A stretch of DNA of 11,711 nt from NCBI GenBank assembly GCA_002347985.1, contig DDYM01000046.1:34924-46634 (forward strand). The letters run 5' to 3'. This DNA comes from Bacteroidetes bacterium UBA2234. Lineage in GTDB: Bacteria > Bacteroidota > Bacteroidia > NS11-12g > UBA955. The position numbers were made by a program, and so were the translations under genes. Below are positions 6,047-11,711 of the stretch, piece by piece; within the stretch, counting starts at the first letter, position 1, and each line of letters starts with the position of its first letter. The notes beneath the pieces are model-generated. The model had not been told where the DNA came from, ran no database searches, and saw nothing but the letters and a program-made list of their open reading frames with translations.

Positions 6047-8536
6047 ATGTTCAAAAACAAAGAGACTTTTTTTAATAGTGATCAGGATTCAGAGGGATTT
6101 GAAGACGCTCCTGAGTTTTTGCCACTATTTTCAAAACACGAGGAAGAAGAAAGCAACAAATTGGAAGTACCGGAAGAACTGCCGGTTCTAACCATGAGAA
6201 ATACTGTACTTTACCCCGGTGTTATATTTCCAATTACTGTTGGACGTGATAAAAGCATCAAGCTGATAAAAGAGGCGAATAAAAAGACCAAGATTATCGC
6301 CGTAGTTGCACAAAAGAATTCGGATGTTGAAGATCCTCAAATTGAAGATCTTTTTACCGTGGGAACAATGGCTCAAATCGTAAGAATGATGCGCATGCCC
6401 GATGGTAGCTCAACTGTTATTCTTCAAGGGAAACGTCGAATCAAAATTGATGAGTTTGTTCAAAGCGAGCCTTATTTCAAGGCCAAAGTGAGTTCCTTGC
6501 CCGATTTGCCAATAAAGGAATCCAAAGAATACAAGGCAACCATTGATTCTATCAGGGATATCTCAAATAGAATTATTCATTTATCGCCCCAAATTCCCAG
6601 TGAAGCTTCGGTTGCGTTGAGTAATATCGACTCACGTACTTTTTTAATACATTTTGTATCGAGCAATCTGAATATTTCTCAAACCGAGAAGCAGGCCCTC
6701 TTAGAAATGTTGGATCCTACTTTGCGTGCCACTAAGGTGTTATCGCATGTAACCCAAGAACTGCAAATGCTGGAATTGAAGGATCAAATCCAGAGTCGCG
6801 TTCGGACCGATATGGATAAGCAGCAGAAAGAGTATTTTTTGCATCAGCAAATTCGCGCGATACAAGAGGAATTGGGAGGGGATACGCCAGACAAAGAAAT
6901 TCAGAATTTGCGTGAGAAGGGGATGACGAAGAAATGGAATAAAGAAATCCATAGTCATTTCAATAAAGAGTTGGACCGTTTGATGCGCGTAAATCCGGCA
7001 TCTCCAGATTATTCTGTGGGACTGAATTACGTGCAACTGATGCTTGATTTGCCTTGGGATGAGCAGACGAGCGACAATTTCGATATTCATCATGCCCAAA
7101 AGGTGTTTGATGCGGACCACTTCGGATTGGAAAAGGTTAAAAAGCGGATTTTGGAATATTTGGCCGTGTTGAAACTCAAAGGCGACATGCGGTCTCCAAT
7201 CATTTGTTTGTACGGCCCTCCGGGCGTGGGAAAAACCAGCTTGGGCAAGAGTATCGCAAGTGCGTTGGGTCGCAAATATGTGCGCATGAGTTTGGGTGGT
7301 TTGCACGATGAATCAGAAATTAGAGGACATCGTAAAACCTACATTGGCGCCATGCCAGGCAGAATTCTTCAGAATTTAAAGAAATCGGGTACGTCGAATC
7401 CTGTTTTTGTGCTCGATGAAATTGATAAATTGGGTAGAGATTTTCGCGGCGATCCGTCTAGTGCGATGTTGGAAGTTCTTGATCCTGAGCAGAATGCGGC
7501 TTTTTACGACAATTATCTTGAATTGGATTACGATTTAAGCAAAGTGTTGTTTGTAGCCACTGCTAACAATTTGGATACCATTCAACCGGCTCTGTTGGAT
7601 CGAATGGAGATTATTGAAATTCATGGTTACAGCATCGAAGAGAAGATCGAGATCGCAAAGAAATACTTGGTTTCTAAACAGCGCAAAGCCCATGGGCTCA
7701 AGGCGAATCAATTTAAAATAACCGACAAGGCGTTGGAGTTGATTATCGAACAGTATACCCGTGAAAGTGGGGTGAGGTCGTTGGACAAACGCATCGCTTC
7801 GTTGGCGAGGTTTATGGCCAAGTCCATCGCGATGGAAGAGCCGATAAAAAAGCAAATAGGGGTATCCGAAGTGGAGGAAATTTTAGGTGCTGAGAAATTG
7901 GAGCCCGAAATGTATGAAAATAATGATACCGCCGGTGTGGTTTCTGGATTGGCATGGAGTCCTATGGGTGGTTCGGTTCTTTTTGTTGAGAGTAAATTGT
8001 CTCGCGGAAAAGGAATGTTGCAGATTACGGGTCAATTGGGTGACGTGATGAAGGAGAGTGTAATGCTTGCCAAATCCTATCTGAAAGCCCATGCGGATTA
8101 CCTCGGAATCGATGCAAAGGTTTTTGATTTCTGGGATATTCACGTCCACTTCCCCGCAGGGGCAATTCCCAAAGATGGTCCGAGCGCTGGTATCGCCATA
8201 CTGACCTCTCTGGCTTCATTGTTTACACAGTTTAAGGTCAAAAACAAATTGGCAATGACGGGCGAAATTACCTTAAGAGGGAAAGTTCTTCCTGTGGGTG
8301 GAATCAAAGAAAAACTGTTGGCGGCAAAGAGGGCAGGTATTACTCAGGTGATTCTTTGTGAGCAAAACAAGAAAGATGTTCTTGATATTCCCCAACAATA
8401 TCTGCAAGGATTGGAGTTTCATTATGTCAATAACATGCTGCAAGTCTTGGATTTGGCCCTCACTGATAAAAAAGTAAAAGATCCCATCGATGTGTTTGGG
8501 GTGTTAAAGGAAAAGTCGGAATTGGTGAAAGAATAA
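6047..8536 (+). CDS. lon: ATP-dependent protease Lon
   Basis: This is an 829-residue Lon protease, a cytoplasmic hexameric AAA+ enzyme that degrades misfolded and regulatory proteins. Domains in order: a short acidic N-terminal extension (1-43); the Lon substrate-binding domain beginning LPVLTMRNTVLYPG (45-58) and reaching about 245; a helical linker with KEYFLHQQIRAIQEELG (261-277); the AAA+ module with Walker A GPPGVGKT (390-397) and Walker B VFVLDEID (453-460); and the C-terminal serine protease domain. The catalytic dyad is Ser713 in PKDGPSAG and Lys756 in GGIKEK, 43 residues apart as in E. coli Lon. The ATG at 6047 suits the family and the predicted promoter. It diverges from the lipoprotein gene and is followed after 28 bp by a tiny membrane protein gene. 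It looks intact and fully active. Confidence 0.98.
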   Translation: MFKNKETFFNSDQDSEGFEDAPEFLPLFSKHEEEESNKLEVPEELPVLTMRNTVLYPGVIFPITVGRDKSIKLIKEANKKTKIIAVVAQKNSDVEDPQIEDLFTVGTMAQIVRMMRMPDGSSTVILQGKRRIKIDEFVQSEPYFKAKVSSLPDLPIKESKEYKATIDSIRDISNRIIHLSPQIPSEASVALSNIDSRTFLIHFVSSNLNISQTEKQALLEMLDPTLRATKVLSHVTQELQMLELKDQIQSRVRTDMDKQQKEYFLHQQIRAIQEELGGDTPDKEIQNLREKGMTKKWNKEIHSHFNKELDRLMRVNPASPDYSVGLNYVQLMLDLPWDEQTSDNFDIHHAQKVFDADHFGLEKVKKRILEYLAVLKLKGDMRSPIICLYGPPGVGKTSLGKSIASALGRKYVRMSLGGLHDESEIRGHRKTYIGAMPGRILQNLKKSGTSNPVFVLDEIDKLGRDFRGDPSSAMLEVLDPEQNAAFYDNYLELDYDLSKVLFVATANNLDTIQPALLDRMEIIEIHGYSIEEKIEIAKKYLVSKQRKAHGLKANQFKITDKALELIIEQYTRESGVRSLDKRIASLARFMAKSIAMEEPIKKQIGVSEVEEILGAEKLEPEMYENNDTAGVVSGLAWSPMGGSVLFVESKLSRGKGMLQITGQLGDVMKESVMLAKSYLKAHADYLGIDAKVFDFWDIHVHFPAGAIPKDGPSAGIAILTSLASLFTQFKVKNKLAMTGEITLRGKVLPVGGIKEKLLAAKRAGITQVILCEQNKKDVLDIPQQYLQGLEFHYVNNMLQVLDLALTDKKVKDPIDVFGVLKEKSELVKE

Positions 8537-8550
8537 CACGGTTTTTTAAT

Positions 8551-8558
8551 TAAGTTTG
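8551..8558 (+). promoter_or_regulatory. Putative -7 element before the small membrane protein gene
   Basis: TAAGTTTG matches TAnnTTTG exactly and ends 6 bp before the ATG at 8565. No clear -33 TTG appears at 19-21 bp. Transcription from here would start almost on the start codon. Read-through from lon is the alternative, since no terminator separates the genes. Confidence 0.4.
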
Positions 8559-8564
8559 TTTGAT

Positions 8565-8723
8565 ATGATATTTCAAAAACTGATTTCCTACCTGACGTTT
8601 CGCAAGCAGAATGATGTGAAAAACACTTTCAATTTGCGAATGATGCATGGCATGAATCGTATTTCGATTTTAATGTTTGCAATTGCACTGATCGTGATCA
8701 TCGTGCGCTTTGTGGTTAAGTAA
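8565..8723 (+). CDS. Small single-helix membrane protein (52 aa), resembles DUF6728
   Basis: This is a 52-residue protein beginning MIFQKLISYLTFRKQND, with a conserved-looking middle (FNLRMMHGMNRISILMF) and a C-terminal hydrophobic helix (about 33-50) ending VVK. The pattern is a short basic N-terminal part, an Asn-Leu-Arg-Met-Met-His segment and one C-terminal membrane helix. It resembles, from memory, the small Bacteroidota family annotated DUF6728, whose function is unknown. Codon use looks like that of its neighbours, and the reading frame ends in TAA only 12 bp before the next gene, consistent with an operon. It would sit in the inner membrane with its N-terminus probably in the cytoplasm. 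The family assignment is tentative. That it is a real gene is fairly likely. Confidence 0.72.
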   Translation: MIFQKLISYLTFRKQNDVKNTFNLRMMHGMNRISILMFAIALIVIIVRFVVK

Positions 8724-8735
8724 ATTCATCACACC

Positions 8736-10196
8736 ATGCAGCGGTTGTGTTCGTTGATTGTTGCTGTGTTAATCCTATGGATTGGCATTCCTTCCGCATT
8801 TTCACAATCCGTTGAAATCCAAAACAACGCAGTAGCCGAACCACCTCAACAACCGTTGAAACCATCCACATCGAAGCGTTTGGTGCAAGGGAAGTCGATT
8901 GTTACGAATCTGAATTTTCGCGGAGCCGACAACGAGACCAATCATCTGATTGATGTTTTGCCTCTTTTTACACTCAAGAATGATAGCGTAATTCAACCCA
9001 TTGATTTGTCGGCGGACTACCCTGGCATGTCGTTAACGGCTTGGAAAGTCAACTTGCCCAAGGAAGGTTTAACAACTGGCATTAAGCACGCATATGGTTT
9101 TGTTCCGCATCACCATGGAATAGGAGTGGCGCCGGACTTTGTATTGATTTTGGTAGATAATCCGGTGAATATGAGGTATCGCGCTACCAAAATATGGGTT
9201 GACTTGAATCACAATTTAGACTTAACGGATGATGGGCCTGCGCAGTGGTATTTTCCTATGAAATTGACGTTGTCTGGGTTGAATGAAGTAGATCGTGTTT
9301 TTAGTCAGACTTTGATTGCATTGGATACTTTGCAAAATGGAATGGCTGTAGGATTGAATCAATTCATGCCAGGAGAATTGAAATCTGTTCAGAAAATGTA
9401 CGACGATGCAATTTCTCTCATTTGTGGTAGAAGGGAATACTTGGGCTGTAACATCAGTTTTAGGCAACATCGTAAATCCGTCTGGTTTGGAAGCGAAAAT
9501 ACCAGCAATGCACTGCAGAACGATACCTTGTATTGGGCCTTGAAGGATGTTAACCTCAATGGGGTTTACAACGATATCGGTATAGACAAGGTAATTGTTG
9601 GAAATAATCGGGGAGAGTTCAACAATAGCAATGGATGGGATTATAGACCGGGTTTGGTGGTAGATTGGTTGGGTCAAGCCCAAGTGATTGAAAATGTTCA
9701 ATTGGGTCAAAATGGGATTTGGCAGATCTCACATCGAAAAATAAAAAATTCAGGAATCAAGCATGCCCGCAGTTTGTTGATTGGTGAAAAGTTGCCGAGA
9801 TTTAAATTTTGTTTGATTGAAGGAAAGTATAAGCCTGGGAAATTAAAAGAAAATCCCGTGCATCGCAGATCGATCAGGAAGTTTAAGGGTAAGTATACAT
9901 ATGTCGTAGTTTGGAATGCCGACAACCCAAATTTTATCAATGACAGTGCCGAATTGCATGATTTGTCGAGAAATTTACCTGATAGCATTCAAATCGTTTG
10001 TCTAAACCATGGTGGTGGTGGAAGGTATGTTTATCAGTACAATAAACGCTATGAAACCAACTTTATTCAAGGGTTTTGTTCTTCTGAAGTGGCGGAAAAA
10101 CTGAAGCTTCAAACGATGCCACAGTATTTTTTGGTTGATCCAAAGCAGCGTTTGATATCAATCAATCAACGACCTCATTCGTTGAAGAAACAATAA
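8736..10196 (+). CDS. Exported protein of unknown function with cysteine-less thioredoxin-like C-terminus
   Basis: This is a 486-residue protein with a Sec signal peptide (hydrophobic 5-18, likely cleavage near AFSQ, about 22-24), so it is probably periplasmic. Residues about 60-330 contain two Asp/Asn-rich loops, DLNHNLDLTDD (156-166) and DVNLNGVYNDIGID (271-284), that look like EF-hand or dockerin-type calcium loops. Residues about 345-480 resemble a TlpA/thioredoxin-like fold: LLIGEKLPRFKF, then YTYVVVWNADNPNF (387-400), later QTMPQYFLVDPKQRLI (459-474) with the cis-Pro-like MP pair. Where TlpA proteins carry CxxC after the Trp, this one has Asn-Pro-Asn-Phe (397-400), so disulfide chemistry at that site is unlikely. 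It follows the small membrane protein after 12 bp, probably in one operon. The fold is inferred by eye and the function is unknown. Confidence 0.75.
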   Translation: MQRLCSLIVAVLILWIGIPSAFSQSVEIQNNAVAEPPQQPLKPSTSKRLVQGKSIVTNLNFRGADNETNHLIDVLPLFTLKNDSVIQPIDLSADYPGMSLTAWKVNLPKEGLTTGIKHAYGFVPHHHGIGVAPDFVLILVDNPVNMRYRATKIWVDLNHNLDLTDDGPAQWYFPMKLTLSGLNEVDRVFSQTLIALDTLQNGMAVGLNQFMPGELKSVQKMYDDAISLICGRREYLGCNISFRQHRKSVWFGSENTSNALQNDTLYWALKDVNLNGVYNDIGIDKVIVGNNRGEFNNSNGWDYRPGLVVDWLGQAQVIENVQLGQNGIWQISHRKIKNSGIKHARSLLIGEKLPRFKFCLIEGKYKPGKLKENPVHRRSIRKFKGKYTYVVVWNADNPNFINDSAELHDLSRNLPDSIQIVCLNHGGGGRYVYQYNKRYETNFIQGFCSSEVAEKLKLQTMPQYFLVDPKQRLISINQRPHSLKKQ

Positions 10197-10231
10197 TTGG
10201 CAGTTTGCGATTAAGCGAATTGTGCAAAAGG

Positions 10232-10262
10232 TGTGGAATATTTGAATTATTATTTAACTTTG
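10232..10262 (+). promoter_or_regulatory. Promoter of the coiled-coil gene (-33 TGTG, 19-bp spacer, -7 TAACTTTG)
   Basis: TAACTTTG (10255-10262) is an exact TAnnTTTG match, with TGTG (3 of 4 to TTTG) placed 19 bp upstream. The -7 element ends 7 bp before the ATG at 10270, so the message would have a leader of only a few bases or none. Confidence 0.55.
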
Positions 10263-10269
10263 CAATTGT

Positions 10270-11262
10270 ATGAATAGGACCGCATTAACCGTAGTACTCG
10301 TGATTTTGTTGTTGGCTTCACTTGGAAGCAATACATTTTTGTATCTCAACAAGATGAAAAGCGACAAAGAATTGGAAAACAAAGTGGCTGTAATGAAGGC
10401 CAAAGATTCTTTGCAAAGTGAGTTAAACCGTATGGAAGATTCTTTGAATCTTGTAATTCAAACTTTCCAAAATGAAAACCAAACTTTGGTGTTGAAGGTG
10501 GAGGAGTTGGAGAGCGACAAAAATCCACGTGTAATTGCAGCGATGCAAGAGATCTATCGTTTGAGAAGAGAGATCGCCAATGGTATTTCTGGAGATGGCG
10601 CAGCAGCTGCGGGTGCCGGAGACGGTGCTAAAAAATCAACCAAAGCTTCTAGAAAGGCTGCGAAAAGTGGAAAGGGCGGCGCTGAGGCTGAAGATTTGCG
10701 CAAGCAATTGGAAGAGGCCCGTGCAAAGGTTGCTGAGTTGATGGCTCAGATCGAGGCATTGACAAAAGAGAAAAACGACTATGTAGCGCAATTGACTGCT
10801 GAAAAAGATCGTTCAGCTACCTTAGAGTCTGAAAATGTTGAATTGAAAGACCGATTAGACAAAGGGGCTCGTCCTCAGTTTGGTGCTTTGTTGGTTACCG
10901 GTTTATTTGATAAAAAAGGTGTAATGACCGAAACTATGAAAGCCAAGAGCGTTGATAAAATCCGTGTGACTTTTGATGTTTTGGAGAATCCGATGGTAAC
11001 TCAACCTTTGGAAGAAGAAGTGACAATCAGAATTATTGACCCCAACGGAGGCGTTTTGTCTACCACCAATACCAAGTTGACAGATAAGAGCAAAGTAACG
11101 AGTTTGAAGAACACCATTCAGTTTGACGGTGCTTTACAGAAGGTGAAATGGAGCTTCCCAGAAAAAGGGTTGTTGACAGGTAAATTGATGAAGGGTAAGT
11201 ATACTGCAGAGTTGTGGACACGTGGTTTGATGCGTCAGAAAAACAACTTCACTTTGGAATAA
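10270..11262 (+). CDS. Membrane-anchored coiled-coil protein with C-terminal beta domain, function unknown
   Basis: This is a 330-residue protein. It has one N-terminal membrane helix (about 5-27) that serves as an uncleaved anchor. A first coiled coil (about 31-104) is rich in Glu, Lys and Leu. A low-complexity Ala/Gly/Lys linker follows (about 105-138), then a second coiled coil (about 139-198). The C-terminal domain (about 200-330) is predicted beta-rich, starting RPQFGALLVTGLF and including DKIRVTFDVLENP and EEVTIRIIDPNGGVL. The bulk should lie in the periplasm. From memory, similar anchor-coil-beta proteins occur in Bacteroidota, sometimes loosely labelled as chromosome segregation proteins because of the coils. 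I see no ATPase motif to support that. It has its own promoter-like element and a strong terminator, so it is probably monocistronic. Confidence 0.82.
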   Translation: MNRTALTVVLVILLLASLGSNTFLYLNKMKSDKELENKVAVMKAKDSLQSELNRMEDSLNLVIQTFQNENQTLVLKVEELESDKNPRVIAAMQEIYRLRREIANGISGDGAAAAGAGDGAKKSTKASRKAAKSGKGGAEAEDLRKQLEEARAKVAELMAQIEALTKEKNDYVAQLTAEKDRSATLESENVELKDRLDKGARPQFGALLVTGLFDKKGVMTETMKAKSVDKIRVTFDVLENPMVTQPLEEEVTIRIIDPNGGVLSTTNTKLTDKSKVTSLKNTIQFDGALQKVKWSFPEKGLLTGKLMKGKYTAELWTRGLMRQKNNFTLE

Positions 11263-11314
11263 GAGATTATTGTTCATGGGATGAATAGTTCCTATTAACG
11301 CAATAGATTATATA

Positions 11315-11355
11315 CAAACGAGAAAAGGCGCCCTGCGGGCGCCTTTTCTCGTTTG
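11315..11355 (+). terminator. Long perfect-stem intrinsic terminator after the coiled-coil gene
   Basis: A 19-bp perfect inverted repeat with a 3-base TGC loop begins 52 bp after the stop codon. The GC-rich inner part GGCGCCC/GGGCGCC is followed on the plus strand by TTTT inside the outer stem, so the inner hairpin plus T-tract would suit a terminator. The AAAA on the opposite arm lets it work on the minus strand as well. Confidence 0.88.
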
Positions 11356-11363
11356 CAACAATC

Positions 11364-11387
11364 CCAGGTCCAAGTCCAGGTCCAAGT
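11364..11387. repeat. Direct duplication of a 12-bp unit
   Basis: CCAGGTCCAAGT is present twice back to back. Each unit is itself two near-identical 6-mers (CCAGGT, CCAAGT), so the tract is four 6-bp units alternating at two positions. This looks like a replication-slippage product. Confidence 0.85.
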
Positions 11388-11471
11388 CATTAGAAAATGT
11401 ATTGACTCCTATGAAGTTACTATTCTCCATGCTGAAGTGGTTATCTCATTTCATTGGCATTCACTCGAGGT

Positions 11472-11492
11472 AAATGAATTCGCAATTCATTT
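11472..11492. repeat. AT-rich perfect palindrome
   Basis: AAATGAATT and AATTCATTT are exact reverse complements around a CGC centre (9-bp arms). There is no T-tract downstream, so it is unlikely to be a terminator. Its role is unknown. Confidence 0.6.
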
Positions 11493-11512
11493 GGTAAGCC
11501 CACTGTCATTCA

Positions 11513-11610
11513 ATTGCGATCCCATTGCGATCCCATTGCCATCCCATTGCCATCCCATTGCCATTCCATTGCTCTCCCAATGCCACCCAATGCCATTCCA
11601 ATATCATTTG
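11513..11610. repeat. 11-bp minisatellite, about 8-9 copies
   Basis: The unit ATTGCSATCCC is repeated in tandem from 11513. Copies 1-2 are ATTGCGATCCC, copies 3-4 ATTGCCATCCC and copy 5 ATTGCCATTCC. Copies 6-8 diverge (one is a 10-mer), and a ninth, 11600-11610, is barely recognisable. Identity decays from left to right, as expected of a tract that grew by slippage. The period is not a multiple of three, so it is unlikely to be coding. Confidence 0.9.
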
Positions 11611-11711
11611 GGTTCTATTTCATTTCAATCTACATAAACTCGTATAGTCTTAGTTTCTGCGGGCCATTTGAGATTGTACATTCGCAGCACGGTCAAGGAG
11701 TTTTAAAATAA

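Larger units (their letters stand above)
11356..11711. other. No convincing gene; repeat-bearing intergenic region
   Basis: About 356 bp follow the terminator. Open frames here start at non-ATG codons or run through tandem repeats and have no recognisable protein features. The stretch holds a 12-bp direct duplication, an AT-rich palindrome and an 11-bp minisatellite, listed separately. The window ends before any clear next gene. Confidence 0.6.

Noticed and set aside
6740..7306. A 188-codon open frame on the minus strand inside lon
   Set aside because: It lies wholly opposite a highly conserved region of lon that includes Walker A. The predicted peptide has no recognisable motif and odd composition, so it is a shadow of the codon structure of lon.
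8546..8553. TTAATTAA palindrome after lon as a possible operator
   Set aside because: It is an 8-bp AT-only palindrome likely by chance, overlapping a -7-like element, with no longer symmetry around it.
9222..9710. A 162-codon open frame on the minus strand inside the exported-protein gene
   Set aside because: It is antisense to a well-formed signal-peptide protein, with no promoter or motif of its own.
11513..11610. Possible CRISPR array
   Set aside because: The units are 11 bp and directly adjoining, with no unique spacers and no cas genes nearby.
11353..11637. A 94-codon plus-strand frame after the last terminator, with Gln-Val and Pro-Ile-rich repeats
   Set aside because: It begins at a TTG inside the terminator stem, and its repeats simply translate DNA tandem repeats of a period not divisible by three.
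1..11711. Defence island, mobile element, prophage or biosynthetic cluster
   Set aside because: No transposase, integrase, nuclease-ATPase pairing, toxin-antitoxin pair, tRNA or attachment-like repeat was seen. The known genes are core metabolism and repair.

Overview
This window is a mostly housekeeping stretch of a bacterial chromosome, very probably from the phylum Bacteroidota (Flavobacteriia/Sphingobacteriia-like; I cannot place it more closely). The evidence is threefold. Sequences matching the Bacteroidota sigma-factor -7 element TAnnTTTG lie directly upstream of many genes. Recognisable Shine-Dalgarno sequences are largely absent. Several proteins have a Bacteroidota character: a lipoprotein with a Cys-Gly-Gly-Asp start, a tiny one-helix membrane protein and a Trx-like periplasmic protein. 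I see no insertion sequence, phage gene, CRISPR array, tRNA or rRNA.

Layout. Positions 1-464 (minus) hold the N-terminal third of GMP synthase (guaA), cut by the window edge. Positions 533-1771 (minus) encode CinA (MoCF domain plus NMN-deamidase domain). Divergent from it, with only 35 bp between start codons, is ribonuclease HI (rnhA, 1807-2301, plus, GTG start). rnhA runs tail-to-tail into recN (2290-3948, minus) with a 12-bp overlap. recN follows pfkA (3974-4942, minus, GTG start) after 25 bp, probably in one transcript. A strong bidirectional hairpin (4984-5009) separates pfkA from an uncharacterised lipoprotein gene (5036-5887, minus). That gene is divergent from lon (6047-8536, plus). 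The intergenic region between them carries two facing promoters and a perfect 8-bp inverted repeat.

Downstream of lon come a 52-residue single-helix membrane protein (8565-8723) and, 12 bp later, a 486-residue exported protein whose C-terminus looks like a thioredoxin fold without its cysteines (8736-10196). Next is a membrane-anchored coiled-coil protein (10270-11262), ended by a 19-bp perfect-stem terminator (11315-11355). The last 356 bp show no convincing gene. They hold a 12-bp direct duplication, an AT-rich palindrome and an 11-bp minisatellite of about 8-9 copies.

Functionally the window mixes nucleotide and NAD metabolism (GuaA, CinA/PncC), DNA maintenance (RNase HI, RecN), glycolysis (PfkA) and proteolysis (Lon) with three envelope proteins of unknown role. 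I found no convincing new multi-gene system. The most interesting signals are: -7 elements sitting 4-10 bp from start codons, suggesting leaderless or near-leaderless mRNAs; Asn replacing the usual Mg-binding Asp in PfkA; the palindrome between lon and the lipoprotein gene; the cysteine-less Trx-like protein; and the 11-bp minisatellite.
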